DNA from: Helicobacter canis | GTDB taxonomy: Bacteria > Campylobacterota > Campylobacteria > Campylobacterales > Helicobacteraceae | Assembly (NCBI RefSeq): GCF_008693005.1 | Contig: NZ_VXKE01000001.1 | Coordinates: 62,001-126,000, forward strand | DNA: 64,000 bases | Direction of reading: 5' to 3' | Part shown: piece after piece, positions 18,501-26,945 of the stretch | Layout: every line of letters begins with the position of its first letter | Position numbering within the stretch: position 1 is the first letter of the stretch | Position numbers and translations under genes: made by a program | Notes under the pieces: generated by a model | What the model was told of the DNA's origin: nothing | Databases searched by the model: none | The model's input: the letters and a program-made list of their open reading frames with translations, nothing else

Positions 18501-19186
18501 TTATCTACGGCAAGCAAATTGTGCTTTACGCGCTAGAACATCATAGCCATAGAATCTGTGAGCTGTATCTCGCCAAAGATATAGAGCCAAAGCTCTTTAC
18601 TAAGATAAAATCCTGCCACAAGCCCATATTGCGCCTAGATAGCAAAAAAGCCCAAGCCCTAGCTCGTGGCGGCAATCATCAAGGCATATTAGCGCGTATC
18701 ACTCCACTAGAATCTACACCGCTTACTTCTATCAAGCACTACCGCAAAATTCTTGTGCTATGTGGGATTAGCGATATGGGCAATATTGGCGGGATTTTCC
18801 GCAGTGCCTATGCTTTAGGAGCTCAAGCGATCATCATCACACAAATCAAATCCCCCAAAATCGAGCAAATCCTGCGCGCTTCTTCTGGCGCGGCGTTTGC
18901 CCTGCCATTTTGCGTGGTGGCAAATACGCTTGATTGTATCAATGAGCTAAAAATGGCTGGATTCTCTCTGTATGGAGCGGATATGTGCGGAGAGAATGTC
19001 GCTCACTTTACCCCTGCGCAAAAGTGGGCATTGTTCCTAGGCGATGAATCGCAAGGATTGTATGATAAAATTGCCAAAAAACTCGATAAAATGCTATCCA
19101 TACAAATGCATAATGGCTTTGACTCACTTAATGTAAGCGTGGCTGCTGGCATTATGATGGCATATTTAGATTCTAATAAAGGCTAG
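18497..19186 (+). CDS. TrmH/SpoU family RNA 2'-O-methyltransferase (RlmB-like)
   Basis: This SPOUT-type enzyme methylates a ribose in rRNA or tRNA. The 229 residues show a short substrate-binding N-terminus and the trefoil-knot motifs NIGGIFRSAYALGA, FLGDESQGL and LNVSVAAGIMMAY. Similarity to RlmB (Gm2251 of 23S rRNA) is likely, but the target is not proven. It overlaps rsmI by four bases. Confidence 0.88.
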   Translation: MIIYGKQIVLYALEHHSHRICELYLAKDIEPKLFTKIKSCHKPILRLDSKKAQALARGGNHQGILARITPLESTPLTSIKHYRKILVLCGISDMGNIGGIFRSAYALGAQAIIITQIKSPKIEQILRASSGAAFALPFCVVANTLDCINELKMAGFSLYGADMCGENVAHFTPAQKWALFLGDESQGLYDKIAKKLDKMLSIQMHNGFDSLNVSVAAGIMMAYLDSNKG

Positions 19187-19189
19187 AAT

Positions 19190-20140
19190 ATGGAAGAAAA
19201 CTTAGAGAAACTTCGCAAAATAGGCGTAAAAGAAATCGCCAAGCAGACTAAAATCTCTACCTCAAGAATCCAAGGCATTCTTGACAAGCAGTTTGAGCAT
19301 ACTCAAAGAGTCCATTTGGTGGGGTTTTTGCAAATACTAGAGCGAGAGTATAAGCTTGATTTATCCGCGGTATTAAAAGCATACGATGAGTATCACAACG
19401 CCCACACTACCACTGAAGAGCCTGCGGAAAAGAGTGTGCAAGTGCAAGACCTAAGCCTAGATACGCAAAAACAACGCTACGATGCCATCGATGAGCGCAA
19501 GAAGCAAGCAAGCTCTAAGCAGAAATTCTATCTCACGCTTGTAAGCGTGGCTATTGTTATATTTGCCTATCTTATCTACCAAAATATCGCAAGCAAATAC
19601 AAAAGCCAGCCAAGCACCGCCACAGAGACAAGCACGCAAGAAAATGTGCCAGAATCCACGCAAGCTAGCGATGAACCAAGCCCAGAATCTACAGACACTC
19701 CTGTATCCCAAGAGCCATCTCAAGAAGAAGAGCACACAGAAGATCAAAGCACCCAAGATGACATATCCACACAAGAAGTCTCACCAGCCACCGCCCAGCC
19801 AGCCACACAAGAGCTAGAATCTACGCACGCACAATCCGCTCAAACCCAAAGCAACGCAATGGTGCTAAACACTGATATAGACTTGTGGTTTGATATTGTC
19901 GATCTTGATACAAACCGCCGCAAATACCAAGGAGTAACAAGCGACACCTATACTATCAAAACAGACAACCACCGCTGGCTACTTGCTTTTGGGCATAGCA
20001 ACTTCACACTTACGATGAATGGCGAGCCATTTGCTTTCACTAAGAGCAACTACCCGCTTTATTTCATCTATGAGCCAGACAATGGATTCCGCAAGATTGA
20101 TCCCCAAACCTACAAACGCCTAGCCGAACAGGTGCGATGA
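19190..20140 (+). CDS. RodZ-like membrane protein with HTH, one membrane helix and C-terminal beta domain
   Basis: The 316-residue protein has the RodZ layout: an N-terminal helix-turn-helix (residues about 1-70), a single membrane helix (about 113-133), a Ser/Thr/Glu/Pro-rich linker (about 139-225) and a C-terminal domain (about 228-316) with WFDIVDLDTNRRKYQGV. RodZ links the MreB cytoskeleton to the cell wall machinery and sets rod or helical shape. Sequence similarity to E. coli RodZ is weak, so the call rests on architecture. It sits between the rRNA methylase and a periplasmic protein, matching my memory of the Campylobacter gene order. Confidence 0.6.
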   Translation: MEENLEKLRKIGVKEIAKQTKISTSRIQGILDKQFEHTQRVHLVGFLQILEREYKLDLSAVLKAYDEYHNAHTTTEEPAEKSVQVQDLSLDTQKQRYDAIDERKKQASSKQKFYLTLVSVAIVIFAYLIYQNIASKYKSQPSTATETSTQENVPESTQASDEPSPESTDTPVSQEPSQEEEHTEDQSTQDDISTQEVSPATAQPATQELESTHAQSAQTQSNAMVLNTDIDLWFDIVDLDTNRRKYQGVTSDTYTIKTDNHRWLLAFGHSNFTLTMNGEPFAFTKSNYPLYFIYEPDNGFRKIDPQTYKRLAEQVR

Positions 20141-20967
20141 TGAGTGCTATGCGCAAGCTCATAGCTACTCTTTTGTGTCTTATTAGCTATGCCGCCACAA
20201 TATCTGCCGATACGCTTGATGACAAAATCCAAGAGCTTATTGGCACAGCGACCTACTCGCAAAACAAAAACTTCATTGATACAATATTTGCTAATAAGGC
20301 GAGATTCTACCTAGAAAATGGCGGGCTAAATATCGGTGCTATCGTTTATGAGCTCAAAAATAATGGCTTGTTAATGCTAAAATTTCCAAAGCCTATGGAG
20401 CTGCTCGTTTCCTTTGAGTCAAAGACCTCTCCCATTGCTCTAAGCTACACGCTAAATGGTCTGCTTTCTTCTATGGGATATTCGTATTTTATGGTTTCGC
20501 AAGCTAGTAGAGTGCAAGGTGTTTCAAGTGTGGCGTTTTCTTTGGTTACAGAACACGCACTTGATCCAATCATTTTATATAGAGAGTTGCAAAAGCGTGG
20601 ATTCTCCTTGCAAAACATCTCACGCAAGGAAATAAACCAATGGAGCTATACAATCCAAGCCCAAAGCGTGCAGATCTTCAACGCCAAGCCACTAAGCCCA
20701 AACACGCCGCTAACTTTGCGAGAAGTAAGCGGGCAGTATTGGCTTAGTATAGCCCAGACAGGATCATTGCAAATCACCGCCAATCCAAAATGGACCCCTA
20801 GAATCATCTGCTATGATAAAAACCTAGAAATCACGCAGGTGATCATTGATAAAAATCAACGATCCTCACTCTCAATGCGACCAGATTCTTCAACTGCGTT
20901 TATAATGATAACTGATGCACAAAATCCGGATGCAATCAAACAAATTGAAGTGAGACTAGGGACATAA
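20137..20967 (+). CDS. Conserved periplasmic protein of unknown function
   Basis: I cannot assign a function. The 276-residue product has a signal peptide (MRKLIATLLCLISYAATISA, starting at the third Met), so it is exported. The mature part is a mix of helix and beta strand, with a KNFIDTIFANKARFYLENGGLNI segment and a beta-rich C-terminus. The start overlaps the stop of the RodZ-like gene by four bases (ATGATG), so the two are translationally coupled. This pairing suggests an envelope or cell-shape role, as an inference only. Confidence 0.7.
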   Translation: MMSAMRKLIATLLCLISYAATISADTLDDKIQELIGTATYSQNKNFIDTIFANKARFYLENGGLNIGAIVYELKNNGLLMLKFPKPMELLVSFESKTSPIALSYTLNGLLSSMGYSYFMVSQASRVQGVSSVAFSLVTEHALDPIILYRELQKRGFSLQNISRKEINQWSYTIQAQSVQIFNAKPLSPNTPLTLREVSGQYWLSIAQTGSLQITANPKWTPRIICYDKNLEITQVIIDKNQRSSLSMRPDSSTAFIMITDAQNPDAIKQIEVRLGT

Positions 20968-20991
20968 TCAATCGCACTATAAGGAGAAGCT

Positions 20992-22197
20992 ATGTTCGAT
21001 GAAATAACTTTCGACAAGATTAAGCGACTACCGAAGTATGTATTTGCCGCGATCAATGAAATCAAGCTCTCTATGCGCCAAAATGGTGAAGATGTGATCG
21101 ACTTTTCTATGGGCAATCCAGATGGCGCAACCCCAGAGCATATTGTCAATAAGCTTTGTGAGGCTGCCAAGAAGCCCAAAAATCACGGCTACTCTGTAAG
21201 TAAGGGGATATTTAAGCTGCGCTTAGCGATTTGTGATTGGTATAAGCGCAAATATGGCGTAGATCTTGACCCAAACACACAAGCGTGCGTAACTATGGGA
21301 AGCAAAGAAGGCTATGTGCATCTTGTGCAGGCAATTACCAATCCGAGTGATACTGCCGTGGTCCCAGACCCAGCCTACCCTATCCATTACTATGCCTTTG
21401 TGCTAAGTGGCGCAAATGTCGCTAAATTCCCCCTAGAGTGGAATGAAAAAAGTGAGCTATGCTGTGAAGCGTTTTTTGATAGTCTTGCACGCGTTTTGAA
21501 AGAGTCGTTCCCAAAGCCGAAGTTTGTTGTTGTCAATTTTCCGCATAATCCTACCGCTGTGATTGTGTATAAAGATTTTTATGAGCGATTAGTCGCTATG
21601 GCAAAGCAGGAGCGATTTTACATTATCAGCGATATTGCCTATGCGGATTTAAGCTTTGATGGCTATAAGACTCCATCTATCTTTGAAGTTGATGGGGCCA
21701 TTGATGTAGCGGTGGAGACCTATACCCTAAGCAAGAGTTACAATATGGCTGGCTGGCGCGTAGGCTTTGTCGTGGGGAATAATAAAATGATCGATGCTTT
21801 GCAAAAAATAAAGAGCTGGCTTGATTATGGGATTTATACCCCTATGCAAGTAGCTGCAACAATCGCGCTAAACTCCTCACAAAAATGCGTCCAAGATATT
21901 ACAAACATTTACAAAAAGCGTATGGATATTCTTGTGCAGACATTTTGTGAAGCTGGCTGGGAGATACAGCCAAGTCGCGCAAGTATGTTTGTGTGGGCGC
22001 GTTTGCCTAAGCAATGCGAGCATTTGGGAAGTATGGAGTTTTCTAAAAGGCTTTTGCAAGAAGCGAAAATCGCTGTAAGTCCTGGGGTGGGCTTTGGTGA
22101 AAATGGTGAAGGATATGTGCGCATAGCCCTTATAGAAAATGAAAAAAGAATCCGTCAGGCAGCCAAGAATCTCAAGGTATTCTTGAAACAATTTTAA
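20992..22197 (+). CDS. Class I/II PLP-dependent aminotransferase
   Basis: The 401-residue protein is a fold type I aminotransferase. Marks are DFSMGNPDGATPEHI at the N-terminus, PDPAYPIHYYAFV, VVNFPHNPTA and the PLP-binding SKSYNMAGWRVGF with its lysine. It looks close to alanine/aspartate or LL-diaminopimelate-type enzymes of epsilonproteobacteria; the amino donor cannot be told. An AAGGAG site lies before the ATG, 24 bases after the periplasmic gene. The 57 bases after it hold the cheV promoter. Confidence 0.88.
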   Translation: MFDEITFDKIKRLPKYVFAAINEIKLSMRQNGEDVIDFSMGNPDGATPEHIVNKLCEAAKKPKNHGYSVSKGIFKLRLAICDWYKRKYGVDLDPNTQACVTMGSKEGYVHLVQAITNPSDTAVVPDPAYPIHYYAFVLSGANVAKFPLEWNEKSELCCEAFFDSLARVLKESFPKPKFVVVNFPHNPTAVIVYKDFYERLVAMAKQERFYIISDIAYADLSFDGYKTPSIFEVDGAIDVAVETYTLSKSYNMAGWRVGFVVGNNKMIDALQKIKSWLDYGIYTPMQVAATIALNSSQKCVQDITNIYKKRMDILVQTFCEAGWEIQPSRASMFVWARLPKQCEHLGSMEFSKRLLQEAKIAVSPGVGFGENGEGYVRIALIENEKRIRQAAKNLKVFLKQF

Positions 22198-22218
22198 TGC
22201 AATAATCAAGGGCTTTTA

Positions 22219-22227
22219 TGCTATGAT
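22219..22227 (+). promoter_or_regulatory. Extended -10 promoter of cheV
   Basis: TGCTATGAT, 27 bases before the cheV ATG. Confidence 0.55.
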
Positions 22228-22254
22228 AGCCCAAAATTTTCACAAGGGACTCGT

Positions 22255-23211
22255 ATGTCGAATCTATCTCAAGTCGATCAGGTTACCAATCTCCACAAAA
22301 ACAACGAACTTCAACTTCTGTGTTTTCGCCTTGAAAAGGGTAGGGATCTCTATGCGGTCAATGTTTTTAAAATCCGCGAAGTTGTGAAGTATCGAGGGGT
22401 GATAACAATTGTAAGCCACGAGCCAAGCTCCCTTGTAGAAGGGCTTATCACAATCCGTGAGCTTACTATCCCACTCATTGATATGCGTAAGTGGTTTTTC
22501 TACGATAGCACGAACAAGACAAAAGATCTCCGTCCTTATAAGATCCAGCAAGATGGTAGCGATGACATTGTGATGATTTGTGAATTTTCTCGCTGGACAA
22601 TTGGGGTGCGAGTATATGAAGCAGATAGAATCCTAAGCAAGAAATGGACAGAGATTGAGCAAAGCACCGGGGCAGTTGGGGGCAACCCAACTAGCAAGCT
22701 AGTGAGTCGCACTCGCTATTTTGATGGGCGTTTGGTGCAAGTTGTCGATATAGAAAAAATGCTTGTTGATGTGTTCCCTTGGATTGAGAAAGAAAAAGAA
22801 GAAGACTTGCAGAAGGTCTCTCGTATCCACACAAATAAGGAAGTACTACTTGCTGATGATAGCCCAAGCGTGCTAAAGACAATGCGCATTATCCTTGATC
22901 GTATCGGTGTAACCCACCACGATTTCTTAAATGGCAAAAGGCTTTTAGATCATCTTTTTGCCCCCACAACAAATGTCAATAACATAGGACTTATTATCAC
23001 AGACCTAGAAATGCCAGAGGCAAGTGGCTTTGAAGTCATCAAGCAAGTCAAGGCAAACTCCCAGACAGCGCATATCCCAATTGTCGTAAATTCATCAATG
23101 AGCGGTAGCAGCAATGAAGAGATGGCAATGTCTCTTAAAGCAAATGACTTCATCTCCAAGTCCAACCCCCTTGATGTAGAGCGTGTCATCAAAAACTTTA
23201 TGATTAAATAA
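22255..23211 (+). CDS. cheV: Chemotaxis coupling protein CheV (CheW-REC)
   Basis: CheV couples chemoreceptors to the CheA kinase and can itself be phosphorylated. The 318-residue protein has an N-terminal CheW domain (about 15-170, with VNVFKIREVVKYRG and GLITIRELTIPLIDM) and a C-terminal receiver domain (about 195-318) with LLADDSPSVLKTM, the phospho-acceptor Asp in LIITDLEMPEASGFE and the Lys in FISKSNP. Helicobacter usually has several CheV copies; I cannot say which this is. Its stop overlaps the nspC start by one base. Confidence 0.93.
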   Translation: MSNLSQVDQVTNLHKNNELQLLCFRLEKGRDLYAVNVFKIREVVKYRGVITIVSHEPSSLVEGLITIRELTIPLIDMRKWFFYDSTNKTKDLRPYKIQQDGSDDIVMICEFSRWTIGVRVYEADRILSKKWTEIEQSTGAVGGNPTSKLVSRTRYFDGRLVQVVDIEKMLVDVFPWIEKEKEEDLQKVSRIHTNKEVLLADDSPSVLKTMRIILDRIGVTHHDFLNGKRLLDHLFAPTTNVNNIGLIITDLEMPEASGFEVIKQVKANSQTAHIPIVVNSSMSGSSNEEMAMSLKANDFISKSNPLDVERVIKNFMIK

Positions 23212-24428
23212 TGCAACATTTCAATTATTTTTCTATCCCTTCACCCTGCTATGTCCTAGAATCTAGCAAGCTAGATTCTAATCTCGCTATACTCGAAAAA
23301 GTCCAAAAAGAAAGCGGTGCAAAGATTCTACTTGCGCTCAAGGGTTATGCCTTTTGGCGGAGATTCCACAATGTCCGCCAAACCTTAAGCGGCTGTGCTG
23401 CAAGTGGGATCTATGAAGCAAGGCTTGGATTTGAAGAGATAGGTGGTAGAGAGAGTCAAAAAGAAGTGTGTGTTTTCTCCCCCGCATTCAAGCCCAAAGA
23501 AATAGCCGCCCTACTACCCATAGCCACGCACATTATCTTTAACTCTTTTGCACAATACCTAGCATTTAAGCCAACAATCCAAGAGAAAAACAAGCAGCTC
23601 CAATCGCTGGGGCTTACGCCCATTTCAATGGGACTTCGAGTCAATCCACTTTATAGTGAGGTAACCCCACTTATCTATAATCCCTGCGCCCCCCAAAGCA
23701 GACTAGGCATCACACCAGAAGCATTTGCAAAAGGGGTAGAATCTTATGGGCTCGCTGGCATTGATGGTTTGCATTTTCACACACATTGCGAGCAAGACTC
23801 CCACGCACTAGAGCGCACACTCACACATATACAAAAGCATTTTGGCGCATATATCCCACAAATGCTCTGGATCAACTTCGGTGGCGGGCATCACATTACG
23901 CGAGCTGACTACGATACCACTCATCTCATTGCGCTCTTAAAAGACTTTCGCCAAAAGCACGATCAAATCGAGGTCTTTTTAGAGCCTGGAGAGGCTGTTG
24001 GGTGGCAGTGCGGATTCTTGCTTGCAGAAGTAGTAGATATTGTGGAAAATGATGGCTCCATTGCGATTTTAGATGTCAGTGCGTCTGCGCATATGCCTGA
24101 TTGCCTAGAGATGCCATATCGCCCGCAGTGCGCCAAAGTTAGCAAAGATAGCAGTGAGCTTGAGCAAGATTTAGGCGAAACGCAAGGCGCGTATCGTTAT
24201 CGCTTCGGTGGTCCTACTTGCCTCTCTGGCGATGTGATCGGGGGTTTTAGCTTCAACACGCCCTTATGTGTTGGTGATAGAATCCTGTTTTTTGATATGC
24301 TGCACTACACCATTGTAAAAAACACAACTTTTAACGGCGTGCCACTCCCTAGCCTTGGTGTCATAGAAAATGGAGCTTTCACGCTGCTAAAGTCCTTTAC
24401 CTATACTGACTACAAAGAACGCAACTAA
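23211..24428 (+). CDS. nspC: Carboxynorspermidine decarboxylase
   Basis: NspC decarboxylates carboxy(nor)spermidine, the last step of an alternative route to spermidine or norspermidine. The 405-residue protein is a fold type III PLP enzyme, with LLALKGYAFWRRF holding the PLP lysine, FHTHCEQDSHALERT, WINFGGGHHIT and DVSASAHMPDCLEMPYRP. The carboxyspermidine dehydrogenase partner is not in this window; here nspC lies between cheV and asd. Asd makes aspartate semialdehyde, a substrate of that dehydrogenase, which fits the grouping. Confidence 0.93.
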   Translation: MQHFNYFSIPSPCYVLESSKLDSNLAILEKVQKESGAKILLALKGYAFWRRFHNVRQTLSGCAASGIYEARLGFEEIGGRESQKEVCVFSPAFKPKEIAALLPIATHIIFNSFAQYLAFKPTIQEKNKQLQSLGLTPISMGLRVNPLYSEVTPLIYNPCAPQSRLGITPEAFAKGVESYGLAGIDGLHFHTHCEQDSHALERTLTHIQKHFGAYIPQMLWINFGGGHHITRADYDTTHLIALLKDFRQKHDQIEVFLEPGEAVGWQCGFLLAEVVDIVENDGSIAILDVSASAHMPDCLEMPYRPQCAKVSKDSSELEQDLGETQGAYRYRFGGPTCLSGDVIGGFSFNTPLCVGDRILFFDMLHYTIVKNTTFNGVPLPSLGVIENGAFTLLKSFTYTDYKERN

Positions 24429-24440
24429 TGGAGGCAAGCA

Positions 24441-25469
24441 ATGAGACTTTATAATATCGCTATTATCGGTGCAACCGGTGCAGTGGGTGAAGAAATCATC
24501 AACATACTCGAAGAAGAGCGATTCCCCGTGGCATCAATCCTGCCACTCGCTAGTGCCAATAGCCTAGGCAAAGCCGTGGAAATTTCTGGCAAGGAAGTCC
24601 CTGTGCTAGCCACTAGTGATGAAGTCTTTGCGCAGCATAAAATCGATATAGCGTTTTTCTCTGCTGGCGGAAGCGTGAGCGAGCGGTTTGCTGGTGTGGC
24701 GGCAGATTCTGGTGCGCTTGTGATTGACAATACAAGCTTCTTCCGTATGTGTGATGATGTGCCTTTAGTCGTCCCAGAAGTTAATCCTAGCGATATTGCA
24801 CACGCTCCGCGCAATATCATCGCCAACCCCAATTGCTCCACAATCCAAATGGTGCAAGTGCTAGCACCATTGCATAAAGCATTTGGCATAGAGAGAGTAG
24901 ATGTGAGCACTTATCAAGCAGCAAGCGGGGCGGGCAAGCGCGGTATGGAAGAGCTGATTGTGCAAATGCAAAAGTTTTTCTCCTTTGAGCTAGAATCTTG
25001 TGTGCCAGAAGTCTTCGCTCATCGCCTAGCTCTTAATGCAATCCCCCATATTGATGTGTTTTTAGACAACGACTACACAAAAGAAGAGATGAAAATGATT
25101 AAAGAAACGCATAAGATTATGCACGCGGACTTTCCTATTAGTGCGACTTGTGTGCGCGTGCCTGTTTTGCGTAGTCATAGCGAGTCTATCACTATAAGAT
25201 TTGCGCAAAAAGTCGATGTCAAGCAAGCAAGGGAGATTTTAGAGTCTGCGCCAAATATCGTTGTGCTAGATGATCCTAGTGCGCACTCCTACCCTATGCC
25301 CTCCATTGCCACAGATACCAACCACACTTATGTCGGCAGAATCCGCAAAGACAACTTCGATGACACTATCTTGCATTTATGGTGCGTAGCTGATCAAATC
25401 CGCGTAGGTGCTGCTACCAATGCCGTGCGTATCGCGCAAAAGTGGATTGAGCTAACGCAAAAATCTTAA
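24441..25469 (+). CDS. asd: Aspartate-semialdehyde dehydrogenase
   Basis: Asd reduces aspartyl phosphate to aspartate semialdehyde for lysine, DAP, threonine and methionine synthesis. The 342-residue protein has the NADP loop GATGAVGEE, the active-site Cys in NPNCSTIQMV and YQAASGAGKRGMEEL. It starts 12 bases after nspC with a GGAGG site. It also feeds the carboxyspermidine pathway used by NspC. No terminator is seen before tmRNA, which has its own promoter. Confidence 0.96.
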   Translation: MRLYNIAIIGATGAVGEEIINILEEERFPVASILPLASANSLGKAVEISGKEVPVLATSDEVFAQHKIDIAFFSAGGSVSERFAGVAADSGALVIDNTSFFRMCDDVPLVVPEVNPSDIAHAPRNIIANPNCSTIQMVQVLAPLHKAFGIERVDVSTYQAASGAGKRGMEELIVQMQKFFSFELESCVPEVFAHRLALNAIPHIDVFLDNDYTKEEMKMIKETHKIMHADFPISATCVRVPVLRSHSESITIRFAQKVDVKQAREILESAPNIVVLDDPSAHSYPMPSIATDTNHTYVGRIRKDNFDDTILHLWCVADQIRVGAATNAVRIAQKWIELTQKS

Positions 25470-25489
25470 GTCAAGTATTAGAATCTACT

Positions 25490-25498
25490 TGCTACAAT
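25490..25498 (+). promoter_or_regulatory. Extended -10 promoter of tmRNA
   Basis: TGCTACAAT ends nine bases before the mature 5' end of tmRNA, a good fit for transcription beginning at or very near that end. Confidence 0.65.
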
Positions 25499-25507
25499 CG
25501 CGTCTAT

Positions 25508-25868
25508 GGGGTCGATTTGGCTTCGACAAGATTCGTATCCCTTGAGTGCATGTCGGCTCGGTAAGCCGTAAAACTGCCATACAAATAAACGCAAACAATG
25601 CAAACTTCGCTCCAGCTTACGCAAAAGCAGCATAAGCCTAACTAATTTCGGAGCCGATTACTTAGTGAGACTAGCGCGCTTGTGTGATCGTTACTTATGC
25701 TAGTTGCCCCTAGATTCTGCTCGATCTCTAGGGAAAGATGAGAGCTTTTTGCGCAAGTAAAGTTTAAGGTCTTTTTGCGCGAGAATCTAAAACCTTAGCC
25801 CTTAAGCATGTCGAGTCTCTTGCGGTCGCGGATTTTGGACTGGGGTTCAACTCCCCACGACTCCACCA
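25508..25868 (+). ncRNA. ssrA: tmRNA (SsrA)
   Basis: tmRNA rescues stalled ribosomes and tags the product for proteolysis. The 5' end GGGGTCG pairs with CGACTCC near the 3' end, which closes with CCA. The 3' part has the T-arm GGTTCAACTCC. The tag frame runs from about 25591 to the TAA at 25633-25635 and reads A-NNANFAPAYAKAA, close in its last eight residues to the H. pylori tag as I remember it. The tag ends in AA, as needed for ClpXP recognition. A TAGATTCT and an AGAATCTA lie inside the RNA body at about 25712-25719 and 25782-25789, where they could pair or disturb pseudoknots. Confidence 0.97.
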
Positions 25869-25954
25869 TTTTCTCCACAAATATCCATACCCACTTTTAG
25901 AATCTAGCTGATACTTGTTGCGCTACAACAAAAAGATTTTTGCTTGATTACTTG

Positions 25955-25975
25955 TTTTTTTTTTTTTTTTTTTTT
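25955..25975 (+). repeat. Poly-T tract (T21) upstream of an outer-membrane protein gene
   Basis: Twenty-one T residues, ending 111 bases before the ATG at 26087. A possible -10 (TACACT, 25979-25984) lies just behind it, so tract length could tune transcription. No stronger -10 is seen nearer the gene. Confidence 0.8.
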
Positions 25976-26086
25976 GATTACACTACGCAAAGTTTGGCAG
26001 TAGCACAAGAGCTAGCGTGGCAGCTAGAAGCAGAGCTACAAAGACAAAGCCAAGCAAACAACCAAACCAAGCAATAAGGAGAGATA

Positions 26087-26833
26087 ATGAAAAAGCTTCT
26101 AACAACACTAGCTCTTACAGGAGCTTTGGCAAGCAGTATGCTAGCAGAGATAGAATCTAGTGTAGATTCTAGTAAAGAGTCAAAGGGATTTTGCCAAGGC
26201 AAGCATAGTAATACAGGCTGCTTTGTGGGGGTGAGTGTGGGGTTTGCTCCTGCTACTTCAAGGCTTGATTTTCAAACTAATGGTGAAACTTTTATCAAAC
26301 AGCCCAAAAAAGAGAGCTTTAGCTTCCCCATAGCTTTTGATCTAGGGTATCAGTGGTATTTCGCGCAAAATTCTGGATTTCGCTTTAAAGGCTATATTGG
26401 CTATGAAAATTATAGTGCTAAGGATATGGAAGTTGTAGCATCGGGTGGGGCTGATCGATTAGAGACAGAGCTTGCCTCCCACGCTCTGCAATATGGACTA
26501 GAAGCACGCTATCTTTATGACTTTATCTATGGTGGAGCGCATACATTTGGTGCAAGCATTGGTGTAGGGTTTGAAGGCTCAAGTTTTTTTAATACCGCTA
26601 CAATGCTCTTTGGTGGAGGCGAAGCGAGTAGATCAAATGCCTACACCAGAGCTACTTGGACAAGTGGTGTGGGCTTGCACTACTTCTACCACTCTCATCA
26701 TCAAATCCTACTATCCTATCTATATAGAGGCTATACAGATGAGCTAAAAACTATAACAACCGAAGACCCATTTCTCAAAGTCTCTGCCTTTGCCAACCAC
26801 ACAATCCAGCTCTCCTACGCCTATAAATTCTAA
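26087..26833 (+). CDS. Outer-membrane beta-barrel protein
   Basis: The 248-residue protein has a clear signal peptide (MKKLLTTLALTGALASSMLA) and a mature part rich in alternating aromatic strands, ending in IQLSYAYKF, a good outer-membrane beta-signal. It resembles small Helicobacter outer-membrane proteins but I cannot assign it to a named family. Two cysteines near residues 46 and 54 could form a disulphide near the N-terminus of the mature protein. An AAGGAG site precedes the ATG. The T21 tract upstream suggests variable expression. Confidence 0.82.
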   Translation: MKKLLTTLALTGALASSMLAEIESSVDSSKESKGFCQGKHSNTGCFVGVSVGFAPATSRLDFQTNGETFIKQPKKESFSFPIAFDLGYQWYFAQNSGFRFKGYIGYENYSAKDMEVVASGGADRLETELASHALQYGLEARYLYDFIYGGAHTFGASIGVGFEGSSFFNTATMLFGGGEASRSNAYTRATWTSGVGLHYFYHSHHQILLSYLYRGYTDELKTITTEDPFLKVSAFANHTIQLSYAYKF

Positions 26834-26884
26834 GTCCTATCCCACCAGCTATGCTGGGGATAGCTACAATATTTCAGTATTTTG

Positions 26885-26893
26885 TGCTACAAT
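26885..26893 (+). promoter_or_regulatory. Extended -10 promoter of the zeta-toxin-like gene
   Basis: TGCTACAAT, 52 bases before the ATG at 26946. Its position makes the earlier ATG at 26898 too close to the expected transcription start to be used with a leader. Confidence 0.55.
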
Positions 26894-26945
26894 CAATATG
26901 AAAAATGATTTGCAAGAAGCAAATACAATATATGGACAAAATAAA

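Noticed and set aside
25898-26071. Short open frame across the T21 tract as a gene
   Set aside because: No ATG start or ribosome site and a stretch of seven Phe; kept only as a possible remnant.
26898-26900. ATG as start of the zeta-toxin-like gene
   Set aside because: It lies only five bases after the -10 box at 26885-26893; family members start near the P-loop, which fits 26946.
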